Shown here one piece after another: positions 23,497 through 38,329 of a stretch of 64,000 nucleotides of DNA (positions are counted from its first letter, which is position 1; each line of letters starts with the position of its first letter). Both the position numbers and the translations under genes were made by a program. Below the pieces are notes generated by a model. The model was not told where the DNA came from, did no database searches, and saw nothing but the letters and a program-made list of their open reading frames with translations. The DNA comes from Geosiphon pyriformis (Eukaryota > Glomeromycota > Glomeromycetes > Archaeosporales > Geosiphonaceae), in the NCBI GenBank assembly GCA_016748015.1, contig JAAOMT010000261.1, positions 298,456 through 362,455 of the forward strand, written 5' to 3'.

Positions 23497-26400
23497 ATGT
23501 GTAATGTCAAAGGTATGAACAATTGTGCAAAGCAGGCAGATATTATATATTGGCATAAGAATATGAACAATCTAGTCTCCATTGTTACTGAGACAAAGTT
23601 AAGAGGCATGGTTCATCCGTGGATCACTGATAAGTTTGATGGTGTTCGTGTTTTTACTTCTGGTCTGAATTCTGGTCACATGAAATTTGGTGTTGCAATA
23701 ATTATGGACTCTTTTTTAGTGAAGCATGTGTGCAAAATTTTGGAGGTACCTGGTCGGCTGTTGTCAATAAAGCTGCTTTTTGGGAATAAACTTTTTGTGT
23801 CTATTCTGGGACCGTATGCTGGTGCATCTTCAGTGGTTTGGTTTTTTCAGGCTAGTGATATCAATTCTTTTGTTGCCAAAGCTGTGAATAAGACTTCTTT
23901 TGTCATTCTTGGTAGTGATTTCAATGAAGATGGGTTTCATAAATATGCCAGTATTAGGAAGTGTTTTGATTTAGGTCTGGTCAACTCTCTAAGTAGAAGC
24001 ACTTTTGTGAAGTTACCAACATGGTGCAATTTTCATGGTGTTGCCAAGACAATTGATTACGTGTTGGTTTTCTCTAGTTTAGTTAATACAATCGTGGATC
24101 GTAGTGTGGTGGATGTTGAGGATTTTTTTGATACTGATCATAGGACTGTTTCTGTTTCTGTAGATCTGAGTGGTTTGTTGGATGTGCAGCTGCTGTCACT
24201 ATGCAAACAGGCCAATAAAGATCATTGGAAGTTTGATGTTAAAAATGCCAGTGAAGAGAAATGGTTGGAATTTAAGAATGCTACAGCTGCTAATGCTTCT
24301 ATGCTTTCAGATGCATTTGTTGCGGCTACAAAGTTTTTGGATAAGGATGCAATGTGGGACATTGTTCACAAAATATTGATTCTCTTAGCTGGTAGGACAT
24401 TCAAGAAAAAATGGTTCAAGGGTTATAGTAGTGTTTTTAATAAGGTTTCTTCTAAGTTTCATAGACTAGAACTGCTTGTGTCTAAGCTGGTTAAGATCTT
24501 ATGTCTGGTTTTTGGTGGGAATTTTGCTTCTTTGTTGGATACATGGGACAAGCTTGACTCAGTTGACGCCTTGCCAGTGAAATCTCTATTTCTTTTGGGT
24601 TCTGGTTTTGATGCTATTTGCTCTGAACTGGCTAAGGCAAGAAAAGTTTACTGCTTTTCAAAGATGATGGAGTCTAAGTGCACTGAGGAATCTCGTATTA
24701 GGCAGGCTATTGAGAGGAGAATGGAAAGTTTTGAAGTAGACAAGAGATGCACCATCAGAAGTGTTCTGGAGCATTCTTTCCATAAGGTGGTACTGGATCA
24801 CTTGGTCGTGGATAAAGAGTTGGTCCTGGAGCCAAATTTGGTTAAATCTAAGGTCGATAAGATCATAGAAGATTGGACTAGAAAGCATGCGGTGATGCCA
24901 GATATTTCTAATACTTGGGTGCGCCAATTTCAGCCTTTGGACTATGTCTTTGATAATGCCTTCTCTGAAGTAATGTGTTCGATTGGTTTTGATGAGTTGC
25001 TTATAGTTGTCTTTAATTTGCCTAATGGTAAAACAGCTGGTCTTTCTGGTATCTCCAATGAATTGTGGAAACACTGTGATAGAAAGGTTTTGAATATGCT
25101 TTTGTTATTGCTGAATTTTTGTTTAGAACATGAATCTGTACTTGGACCTTGAAAGGAAGCTTGGGTGTCAATGATTCCTAAACCATATAAATAGGAGGGC
25201 ATTCTTACGAATACCTGTCCTATTGCATTAATTGAAACAGCCCACAAGATTCTTTCCAAGATTCTCTCAGACAGAATTTCTTTGGCCTGCAGCAGGTTTG
25301 ATGTTCTGCATGGGGACAATTTCTCTGTATTAAAGGGTATGACAATGCAATCGTCCATTTTTGCCATTGGTTCTGTGATGGAAGATGCATTGGAAAAGGG
25401 CCAGGAACTGTGGCTGGTTTTGCAGGATATGTGAAAAGCATATGATTCTGTTGGCTGGATACATCTCAGAAAGAGTTTGGTTAGAATTAAGATGTGTGAC
25501 AAGTTTATTAGATTTTTTGGCAACATTCACAATGGTCATACCAACAGGGTGATGACAAATTTTGGCTTGACTAATGGTTATCATGTTCATGATGGTCTGG
25601 ACCAAAGGGAGGTTTTTTCACCACTTCTTTGGTGCATATTTTACAATTCACTCTTGTGTGAAGTCAAACGACAGGAAAGCATGTGTGATTACAAGTTGAA
25701 CTCTCATTTTATTTCCAGAACTGGCCGGGTGGAGCCTCAGGCCAGGCTGACATCATTCTTAACTGCTGGTGCTTTTGTTGATGACATTATTTGGGTTGGT
25801 GGTAGCTGGGCTGCTATGCAGCACATTCTCAATGTTGCTAGTGAATTTTTTAGGATTAATGACATTTCAATTAACAATGACAAGACTGTAGCCATTCTTA
25901 TCAACAGCCGGATTGCAAATCCTTCTTTGACTATCAGTGGCTCACCTATCTCTATCACCAAGAAAGATGAACCTCATCGGTATCTGGGTATTTTTTTGTC
26001 TTCTGAAGGTCTTTCGACGCCTAGTCTGGCTAAAGCTTGCTCGAATGTTCGGTTTTTTGTTAATTTTGTTCTAAAGAAGGCGATCTCGGACAAACAATTC
26101 ACATATTTGGTTTCTGCAGTTCTTCTGCCTATCATCAGCTACAGAACTCAGTTCAGCTTCATTCCTATTAGTGTGTGTAATAAGTGGGACTCTATAGTTC
26201 ACAGATGCTTGAAGTCTAAGTCTGGGCTGCTACTCAACTTCCTCAATGACACAGTTTATCATCTTTCTTTGTACAATTTTAAAATTTTTGAACAAATCCA
26301 AGCTAAGAGTAAATCGGCTGCTGTTTTGGCTTTTGCGAATTCAGTTGGTATTTTGGGTCATTTGTTTTTTCACAGGTCTCATGATTTTCAGGCTCTCAGT

Positions 26401-28160
26401 TGGCGTTTCTGTCACCCTTTGCTGTTTCCAGTTCACATTTATGTCAGCCCTTCAAACAACTTTCTGTCAGATGTGGTTTGTATTTTTTCTGGATGTGATT
26501 TGTCTTTGGATGCTTCTCTGGCCAGCACTTTTTGTCTCCGGGGTGGCATTCCTATGTCTCTTGTTCTAGGTGAGCCAAGGTTTCTCAAATGTGTTCCATT
26601 GCTCAAGCACTATAGTATCACTTTCGTGGAACAGCTTTGTGACAAACATGGTGTTGCTTTCAGTTGGAAGACCTTCAAACATTGGAAAAACTGGATCCCT
26701 GTGGCCTGGTTCCTGTTTGGTTTAATATTTTTGTTCAGTTTTTTGGTAGTGTTGTTCCTTTTTCTGTGTGCTTTCTTCCAGTGAGTGATCGCGCTTCTCC
26801 TGATATTTGTTTTTCTCGCAATTTTGGCATGGTTTGCAACAATTTGTTGGACATTGACAGTGCTGTTTGCCTCTCTGTATATACAGATGGGTCTCTAAGT
26901 GGTTTGGGTACTGTTGGTATGAAGGCTGGTGCTGCTGTTTTCTTTAAGGACATTGATTCGGGGTTGGGTGTGAAGGTGTCTGGTTTGGTTTCCTCTATGC
27001 TTATGGAGTTGTAGACCATTGCTCTGGCTCTCAAGTGTGTTCCCTTTTTTCATTTGGTGGATTTGTTCTCGGACAGCCAGACTGCTTTGGATACATGCAA
27101 ATCTGAATCCCTACTGGCTCAACCGGACTTCAAGAATCATTGTTGGATCAAGCATTACCACATTGCTAATGTTATTTGTGATAAAAATTTGGATGTGAAT
27201 TGAATCAAAGTAAAAAGTCATTCAGGTGTCTCTGGCAATGACCGTGCTGACTTACTTGCAGGAGTCGCTGCCTCATCTTCTTGGTGGCTGCCACACAGGG
27301 TTAGTGAATGGTTTTTAAAAGCTGGTGACTCTGCCATTTTTAGTAATTCAAGACACTTTGTTCGTAATATCTTCCGGTCAATTCATCGAGTGCGTTGGGA
27401 GGTTGGATCCAGTTTCCGAGTTTTGGTAGATAGTTTGCAAGGTGATGTTGATTGGACCAGGTCTGTTTTGGTGTGGCACCCAGATTTCCACATGGCTGCT
27501 GGCTTCACTAGTTTGTGTACTGCTGGATTTCGGACTTATTTCATGAAGGCTCTGCATCATCGACTTCCTGTTGCCATGTGTAAGCATCTATATGATAGGC
27601 TTTACTCCAGTATAGTGTGCTTATTCTGTGGTAATGTTAAGATCTCTGATCATGTTTTTTCTTGCTCCTTTGATGTCATTGGCCATGAGCATTTGATGAA
27701 CACTTATGTGGCTGTTTGGGAGGCATGCTCTGGTTTATCTCATTTTTCTTTGTGTGTTTCACAGTTACTGTCCACTTGTGCTTCGAATTGTGTAGTTGGG
27801 GTGGCCCTATGTAAAGAATTTGTTTTCAATAATTGGTATTGTGAATCTGTTTCTGTTTTTAAGGATCCCAGGGTGGCAGCTTGTAACATGGTGTCTTTTG
27901 TGCATGAGTTTTGTGCTGCATTCTGGGATGAAATCTGGTTGGTTCATGTGAGACACCAGGCAGTAATGGAAAAGGGTAGACTGATTCCTCATGATGGCTC
28001 CATTCCCACCTCTGTTTCTGGTTTTTCCATAAGTCTTTTAGCAGGTGTTGTTAGATTGTTGGAGGTTACTAATGCAATTAACATTTGTTTTGGGTTTTGT
28101 AGGTCTTGTTTATTTTTTTCTGGTGCTTGTAAAAAGATTTTTGTTCATATAAGTGTGTAG
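23497..28160 (+). pseudogene. LINE3 ORF2: endonuclease, RT, RNase H, zinc finger
   Basis: In the -1 frame relative to ORF1; the first ATG starts MCNVKGMNN, though the frame is open upstream across the ORF1 stop. Endonuclease: TETKLRG, SDFNED, DYVLV, DTDHRT. RT: MIPKPYK, LSKILSDRI, GDNFSVLKG and an intact FVDD box at about 25774. RNase H: VYTDGSL, MEL, FSDSQT and HSGVSGNDRAD. Zinc motif: CLFCGNVKISDHVFSC near 27620. The defects are stops at 25150, 25192, 25432, 27013 and 27202 plus one frameshift at the A5 run 26686-26690, where one A seems missing. All key RT and RNase H acidic residues remain. Confidence 0.93.
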
Positions 28161-28290
28161 TATTGTTCTGACTGGTCTGAGTGGCTGGTCACATGTAGAA
28201 AAAGCATGATTCATGCCTAGTTTAAATCATTTAATAATGTATTATATTAGGTAGTGTTTGGACTTTACTCATTAAACGAAAAAAAAAATA

Positions 28291-29700
28291 TATATTTTCT
28301 TAATAATAATTTTTTATAATTAAAACATAATTTTTATTTTATTTGCTATATCTTTTTAAATAATTATATTTTTTCTTAATATAATAATTATAATAATAAT
28401 AGATTAAATTTTTTGGATTTTTGTTATAATAATTAAATTTATAAACTGTTATTATATTTTTGGTTTTATTGTTAAAAAGTTTAATAAATATTATTATTTT
28501 TTAGATTTAAGATAAAATAATTTATATTATTTATTAAATTCTTAAACTATAACAATAAATTATTTTTTTTTTGTTTTTAATATTTATTAAATTATATATT
28601 TGTTTTAATAGTGTTTTTAAAAATTTTGTTTTAATTATTAATTTATCTTAGCTAATAATATAATTGTTTTATTATATATTAATTTGAATAGTATTATTTA
28701 TATTATATCTTATTTTATTGTTTAATAAACAAATAATACTAATAGTATAAACAAATTTTATTTTTTTGGCTGATTTTAATTAATATTTTATATAATATTT
28801 TATTAAATTTTTTAACTAAATTATTTTTTTATAAATAATATAATAATAATAATAGTTTTTTTATTTTAAATTTTTAACTTAATTCTGTTAATATTTTGTT
28901 TACAAAGTAAATTTTTTAATCTAATAATAATTTTTTTGAATATTTATATTAATATATTAAGTTTTAATAACCAAATTTAGCTATTAATTTAATCTTAGCT
29001 TTTTAAATAACTTTAGCTTTTGGTTATTTAATAAAATAATTCATAATAACTGTTATGTATTTATTGTTTTTAGTAATTATAAATAATAATTTAACCAAGT
29101 TAATTTTAATCTAATCAAATAATTGTTTAATTTTAATTGGTTTTAGTAATTTATTTGGTTTAATTCCACTTTTTTTTTTTAATAACCATTATAATTTTGT
29201 ATATAATATATACTATTTAAATATATAATTAGCCAATAATATAGCTTTTTGGGTTTTTTAATAATTGCTTTACAATAAAAATATTCTGTTGTTAAATTTG
29301 AGTACATATTAAATAAAACTGTTATTATTATTTGTAATAATTTGTTTTGTTTTTTTTTGTTTTTTTAATATAAAAAAAACATTTATAATTTTTTAATAAT
29401 TTAAAACAGAAAATAAAAAATAAATATTAACAAAAAAGATTTTTTTATTTGCACAAAAATATAATTTAGTACTATTTATATAAATTTAACATTTATATAT
29501 TCTATATTAAATACAACTTATTTACTTTTACATATAATTAATTAGATATTTAATAAAAAAAATAATAATAACCAAAAAGTTATTTATTGATATTAATTTT
29601 AAACCTATTATTTGTTTTATTTAAATTAGTATTTTTAATATTAAAATTTTTCAAACATATTAATAATTAAAAAATTAAAAAATTATATCAAAAATACAAA
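28291..29700. other. 1.4-kb A+T desert left of the host gene island
   Basis: Sequence made almost entirely of A and T, with no ORF of note and no recognisable element. It follows the LINE3 A-tail and ends at the LINE-tail relic. It may be ordinary intergenic DNA or old, fully decayed repeat. Confidence 0.75.
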
Positions 29701-29853
29701 AAGTTGATTGAGAAACGAGGTCTGGTTCGCGGGGAGGAACATGAGATGGTCAGCTGCAGCGAATCGGATATTGGCTGGCTGGTCACGTGCCTACAAAGCA
29801 TGAGTTGCGTCTATATATATAAATAGCGTTTGGGATTTAAGCAATAAAAAAAA
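29701..29853 (+). repeat. Short LINE-tail relic or SINE-like unit
   Basis: GGCTGGTCACGTG at 29773, AAAGCATGA, GCGTTTGG and AATAAAAAAA occur in the same order as in the LINE1 and LINE3 3' UTRs. The preceding 70 bases (G+C-rich, with TCTGGTTCGCGGGG) do not match a LINE 3' end that I can see. It is either a severely 5'-truncated LINE or a small non-coding element that shares the LINE tail. Confidence 0.55.
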
Positions 29854-30012
29854 TTTGGCCAATAATATAATTTGTATAAAAAAAACCAAAATTTTAAAAA
29901 ATAGACATGATTTCTTAAAGTTGTACACAAAATCCAACTCGGGTTGACCCATCTTGAAATCCAAGAATGGGTCCTGGGTTTAACATATAATTTCTATTGA
30001 ACCACCTTTACA

Positions 30013-30982
30013 ATGGGATTCTTCCCTTCTCCAACAAACCCAACCCTTGTAGCTCTTTTAATATCTTACACCTATGTTTCTTTTTTGTTGGTTTCCGCTG
30101 AATTACTGCACCGACATGGGCTATCCTTGTTTATCACTCGAAAAATCATCCATGTCGGTGCGGGTACTTACATGCTAGCAACACTTTATTTGTTCGATCA
30201 GTGGCAATGGGTCGTATTCATGATGGGAAGTTTTGTACTATTCAATGCTATATTCTTGTATTTTAGAATCTTCAAATCAATGGGTACTTAACTCTTAACA
30301 CGTCTTGCCCTATTTTATCAAGTTTGTCAAGGTTATTAATCTTTATCTTTACACCTTTTCATAGATCCTGAACAAGGTGCTACACCAGGAACCATTTATT
30401 TTGCATTCTCTTGTGCTTTTCTGGTAACAAAAATGTTTCGTTTAATAAAAGCTGTTTTTAAAATACATTTTCAAGTAAAAATGGGTTAAATATTACTTTT
30501 AATTTCATTTTAGATTGGATGGTTTCACGACGGCTGGGAAGAAGGGTTTCCTCGTGGGCGCGAATACATAGCAACTGGTAAAACAAATTCATTTTGAACT
30601 AAAACAAGTATTCTTAAAGATTAATTTTTAATCAAATCACCGGTCTCTCATAGCCGGTATAATGGCCATGACATATGGAGATGCTTTCGCTGCGATTATC
30701 GGAAAAAAATATGGCAGACATGGATACTTGCTCATTGGAGATGAGAGTAATAGGCGCACTATTGAAGGATCGCAAGCAAATTTTATTGCATCTTTCTTGG
30801 CAATATCAATAGTTTGGTGGATAATGTCACCTCCTGCCCTTGGTGGCTTTGGGAATTTGATATTGGGAGCTATGGTTGGTGCTGTTGCAAATACTGGTTT
30901 GGAAGCAATTAGTACATACGGAAGTGATAACCTCATTGCCCCGATTGGTGTCAGTTTCGTGCTGTCGTGGTTGGGTTTTTGA
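30013..30982 (+). CDS. Phytol/dolichol-kinase-like membrane protein (CTP-dependent lipid kinase family)
   Basis: Four exons: 30013-30283, 30365-30423, 30514-30577, 30654-30982. Introns of 81, 90 and 76 bp are all GT-AG and phases agree, giving 240 residues. The N-terminus is hydrophobic with several membrane spans, and RKIIHVGAG lies in the first third. The second half has the family-like MTYGDAFAAIIGKKYGRHG, then RRTIEGSQANF, then further membrane segments. These fit the polyprenol/phytol/dolichol kinase superfamily, which phosphorylates isoprenoid or lipid alcohols in internal membranes. The exact substrate (farnesol, phytol, dolichol or diacylglycerol) cannot be told from sequence alone. 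Upstream 29854-30012 is A+T-rich with a CCAAT motif near 29858. The gene converges on the next one, with 222 bp between stops. Confidence 0.85.
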
Positions 30983-31204
30983 AAATCTTGGGTTTTGTAA
31001 AATTATTTTATCGATCTTTGCGTTACCTTTTATTAAATTTTGAAATAAATGTTATAAATGGTGCCATTTAATATCTAGTATGCTTCATTTGTTCCTAAAT
31101 AATGTAAGCACCAAATTTCTGATAATTTAAACTGGCTAAATTCATTGAACAAATGCAAGTACCTATCAAGCAAATCGAATCAAATTGATAACTGGTTAAT
31201 GGGT

Positions 31205-32043
31205 TTATAAATTATAATTCTCGTCGTCAGAATCGTCATCAAACCGACGGCGATTATACTGGGAAAAAAAAAATGAAAACTTCTGATTAATAAAATAATT
31301 TTCATTACTATCCACCACCTATGAAAAGCAACATACGGTAATTTTTGTCTCGGGCTTTTGTTGTTGATTTAATTGTCCTAAAAGATCAATCAATTGGGTT
31401 TCGCTCACTTTTCCACGTAATTGCCCTGTTTGAGCCGTGCGTATCAAGAGATCTTCAACAGCTCGCGCTTTGTCAGCTTTGACCATAGAAATCCGGGCAA
31501 CTTTGGAATCAAAAAGTATGAGTTAAGAGTAACTCGTATTTGATTTAGTGTATTGACTTTCTTCCAAGAAACAATTTCAGGAAATGCAAGTTGAAAAAAA
31601 AAGATACGACGTTCCCGAGCTTCATTATCGAGTATTTGCAATAACTAAAACCCAAATACAGCCTTTTATTAAAAAAGTTTCAGCAACTTAATAAATAGCA
31701 GAAAAATAGGTTAAATTAAACGTACCAAGTTTTGTCTTGTTTCCTCTTGTTGACTAGAGAAAGGTAAAGAGAGGAATGAAAATTCAAAATCTAATATTTT
31801 GAAAAAACACTCACATATAATTATAAAATGAGCATTACCGTTTTTTTTCACTGTCTTCTTCCTTACTGGGTGAAAGTCCATCTCCAGCGCTAGCCTAAAC
31901 CCAGACTCTTAATGAAAATAAAGTCCAAAGATGTGGAAGATTCAACAATAGAAAATTTAGGTCTTAAGCATTACAGCTCCAGCTTGCGCCTGTAATTCCT
32001 GCAACCTGGCCTGGCGTATAGCTTGAAGTTCCGAGTCCTCCAT
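31205..32043 (-). CDS. PDCD5: PDCD5-family protein (programmed cell death 5 homologue)
   Basis: Six exons on the minus strand: 31975-32043, 31839-31894, 31726-31753, 31608-31644, 31337-31500, 31205-31258. All introns are GT-AG (78-107 bp) and the join gives 135 residues, close to the roughly 125 of animal PDCD5. The N-terminus MEDSELQAIRQARLQELQA is the classical start. NEARERLARISMVK, KARAVEDLLI and GQLRGKVSE match the conserved three-helix core, and the C-terminus ends in NRRRF with an acidic tail. Family members bind DNA or chaperonin and are linked to growth control and cell death; the fungal role is less clear. It is divergent with calcineurin B. Confidence 0.93.
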
Positions 32044-32290
32044 GATTTGTGTATTTCAATAACTAAAGTTGTTCTGCCATCAAATTTGTGAACTTTTATT
32101 AGATTGATTGATAAGGAAGAGTTGTAATGAAACCTTTAAAATCAATCACATTCTCATTAGATATAGTGTTACCCAGTTAACTAAATTAACAGTTAAAAGG
32201 TCTCCCAATTTTTACCGAGATTTAGATTTGGGTGGTCTAGCAATTAGACAGGTTAATTCAAAACTACCTTCATCTTCACCAGTAAAAGAG
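32044..32290. promoter_or_regulatory. Shared divergent upstream region of PDCD5 and calcineurin B
   Basis: About 250 bases separate the two divergent starts, so both promoters must lie here. An open frame upstream of the calcineurin B ATG has no recognisable protein similarity. No TATA box or clear factor site stands out. Confidence 0.45.
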
Positions 32291-33049
32291 ATGGTTGACA
32301 ATAACAATTGTACGTTTCAAGAGTAAAATATCAGGATTCCATTGTTAAAATATGACGTTGGCTTCCGTTTTCTTACAAGAAAAGCAATTCTCTTTGGAAG
32401 TATGTCTGGTGGAGGAACTTTTTTATTTTCACGCATTTTTAACGCTTTTAGAAATTTTCCCCCTATAGTTACCCCTGAGGAGATTGAGCGTCTTTATAAA
32501 CGTTTCATGAAATTGGATAAAGATGGTTCAGGTGCTGTCGACCGTGCAGAGTTTCTCGCCATACCACAAATCGCAAGCAACCCGCTCGCTTCTAGGATGA
32601 TTGCAATATTCGATGAGGATGGTGGTGGTGACGTAGACTTTAAAGAATTCTTGTCAGGATTGAGCGCATTTAGTGCAAAAGGGAAAACAGACGAAAAGTT
32701 GCGGTGTAAGTTTTAAATATTTAGGAAATATTCAGATATTTTAAGTATCAAGAATCTTTTAGTAACATTTTTCTCTTAAACCTCCTACATTTTTGTTATT
32801 AAAAATTCAAAAGTTGCTTTCAAGGTATATGATATGGATCGTGATGGACTTATTTCGAATGGAGAGTTGTTTCTAGTACTGAAAATGATGGTTGGCAACA
32901 ATCTCAAAGACAATCAACTTCAACAAATTGTCGATAAAACTATCATGGAGGCTGATAAGGATATGGACGGGAAAATTTCCTTTGAAGAATTTTGTGCGAT
33001 AGTGGAATCAACCGATATCACAAAGAGTTTAACATTGACAGAGTTTTAG
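32291..33049 (+). CDS. CNB1: Calcineurin regulatory subunit B (EF-hand protein)
   Basis: Preferred model: exons 32291-32322, 32452-32705, 32814-33049 (introns of 129 and 108 bp), 173 residues. Four EF-hand loops each begin with Asp and keep Gly at position 6: about residues 33-44, 65-76, 102-113 and 143-154. [27 protein letters not shown] and [17 protein letters not shown] are typical of calcineurin B. It binds calcium and activates the phosphatase calcineurin A in stress and morphogenesis signalling. The second intron is firm. The first is inferred from a good branch and acceptor (TTTTAACGCTTTTAG); an alternative start is the ATG at 32402 with no first intron. Neither model begins Met-Gly, so N-myristoylation is not evident. 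Confidence 0.93.
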
Positions 33050-33413
33050 ATGAATTGGATATATCCGAATTAGAGTAATGTGAATTCCTTAATTTAATCA
33101 TTTTTGTATGTTTCTGGGATAAATATTTGATTAATAATAATAATAATAATAGTAACAATAATGACAATAATACAATTCTAGGGTTTGAATAATTTGTCTA
33201 TAATTTCCCATTATTATTAAAAGGTATGAATATAAGTCAAAATTTTGTTTTTTAATATTTTATGTATGGGGGTCAGTACCCACGAAAATTTTGATCAATA
33301 GAAAAATATAATTGTTACTTGGATATTCCTCCATCTTTCTGATAGATATTTGAAGCGATCAAGTCCTCTTTCGCCTTCTTTTACTCATTTATAGGTAAAA
33401 GATTCGTATCCAG
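33050..33413. other. Convergent intergenic region with TAA microsatellite
   Basis: This lies between the stops of calcineurin B (+) and the small GTPase gene (-). It contains a short TAA microsatellite at about 33132-33150 and A+T-rich 3' UTR sequence. Nothing else was recognised. Confidence 0.7.
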
Positions 33414-34344
33414 TCATTTCATCACTGGTGGCCTATTTTGTCGATTACGCTGTAGCCTTAAATACAGCCAATCTATCGCCTCTCTTATACCATCTCTGGA
33501 TGAAAGAAAAATTATTATTATGATTATTATTTGAACATTGAAATAATTTTTTTTTTAACTTACCCTTCTAATGCTGATGCCAATAACACTTTTGAATCTC
33601 GAGCCCCAAGTCTCATGGCAACCTTCTTAAAAATTTTTAGGATTTCATCCATTTTTAATGAGTCAGAGACATCCTGTTTATTCGCAAGCATTAAAATGGG
33701 GATGCCTGCCACCTTTTCATTTGTAATTAAATTTTCTAGGAAAATAATTCATATCAGAAAATTTTTGGAATATAATCAAAGAAATCAATTCTTTATAATC
33801 AATAACACACCAAATGTCATTTTACACTCCCCTATTCTTTCTATGTTGGTGGAGTCGATCACAAAGATGACGGCATGACACTCACTGTAATACTTTTCCC
33901 AAAGACCATGAAGTTCACTTGCTCCACCTAAATCCCAAAAATTGAGACGAGACCCACTGTAACTAATTTTCCCAACTTTGAAATTAATAGAAATTAAATT
34001 TGATTTTGTATCTCTTAAACGATAAAGCAAACTTAAAGCGGGGGGCCAAATAAACCACATACTATTCAAGCCTACTGTTGGAGTTATCTTATCGGGAGAT
34101 AAACCAACGATACCATTGAATATCGATTTAACGCGCTCTAAAAAAGTCTTATAGTAAATAAGGAAAGATTCAGTTAAAAAGTAAAAGGTTGGGTTGCTGA
34201 AATAAAATCAGGCCCATTTGGGAGTTTTTTAATAAAATCAATCGTACTTGCCGTTTTTCCACTGTTATCTAACCCAATTATTAAAATAAAAAATTCTTCC
34301 TTGCGTGTTAGATGCGTGTGAAGACCACTTAGCAAAGTATACAT
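33414..34344 (-). CDS. ARFRP1: ARFRP1/Arl3-type small GTPase with altered switch II
   Basis: Five minus-strand exons: 34252-34344, 34063-34147, 33811-33975, 33564-33735, 33414-33495, giving 198 residues (human ARFRP1 is about 200). The start MYTLLSGL is that of the ARFRP1/Arl3 group, which is N-terminally acetylated rather than myristoylated and acts at the trans-Golgi upstream of Arl1 and golgins. P-loop GLDNSGKT at 24-31, TPTVGLN in switch I, LANKQD and SAL near the C-terminus. Switch II reads WDLGGASE: the usual Gln after GG is Ala78 (codon 33920-33922). The first intron begins GCAAGT and ends AG, a GC-AG intron; the others are GT-AG. The acceptors fit the homology without any residue lost. 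Confidence 0.93.
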
Positions 34345-34912
34345 TGCCAAAAAATGACCTTTGATTTATTTTGGCCTTTATGAAATTCGCTAAGGAAGTC
34401 TTAATGCCCGTTGTCAAGTCTGAAAGCGATCTAAACGTATAAACCACTTCATTGTCCATCCCGACTGAATATAATTCTAATCTACAACACATTTCATTCT
34501 GATCATGATTTAATTACACTTCTTTTACTTAATAAAATAAAATTGATCATATTTTCATTTTAAGAATTTTGAATGTTGTCCAACAATTAAAGACAATGTT
34601 TAGAATGATCATTATGGCAACTAATGTCAGCTTATAATGTACAAGGGCTAAAAACCTTTTCAAAGGCAAGACAGAATGCCCATTAATGATTGAAGAAAAT
34701 TCTTCAACTAATAATAAAGAGGTTGAAAAGAATACGTATCTTTTTGAAGTAAATTCAGAGTTCCAACTGTGCCATTGAACCCTCAGGTAGAGCACAGGGG
34801 CTTTCCTTTCGAGTTCTTTATAGTTCAATACGAGACGATATAAAATGAAGCGAGCTTTTCTGGGTTTATTGAATTCCTTGTTATTAAATGCGCTGATTTT
34901 AATGTCAGTGTG
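34345..34912. other. Spacer between the small GTPase and the kinase gene
   Basis: It must hold the promoter of the GTPase gene and the 3' end of the kinase gene, both minus strand. A 93-codon minus ORF at 34547-34828, with a hydrophobic stretch near its C-terminus, has no recognisable similarity and is probably chance. Confidence 0.6.

Positions 34913-38329
<3,417 letters not shown>

Larger units (their letters stand above)
21402..28290 (+). mobile_element. LINE3: full-length, least decayed LINE copy
   Basis: The 5' UTR begins TTCTTTCTCTCGTCAATCCC and resembles the 5' end of LINE4. ORF1 is intact and ORF2 needs few corrections. The 3' UTR at 28161-28285 carries GGCTGGTCACATGTAG, AAGCATGA and GTGTTTGG, ending in an A-run. 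It is richer in G+C than LINE1, LINE2 and LINE5, consistent with a younger insertion. Total length is about 6.9 kb. Confidence 0.93.

Noticed and set aside
32108-32326. 72-codon ORF before calcineurin B as a separate gene
   Set aside because: No similarity; its end coincides with the inferred first exon and intron donor of calcineurin B.
33132-33150. TAA repeat as a regulatory element
   Set aside because: A simple short microsatellite in a convergent spacer; nothing supports a function.
34547-34828. 93-codon minus ORF between the GTPase and kinase genes
   Set aside because: No recognised family; a chance open frame in a spacer is more likely.
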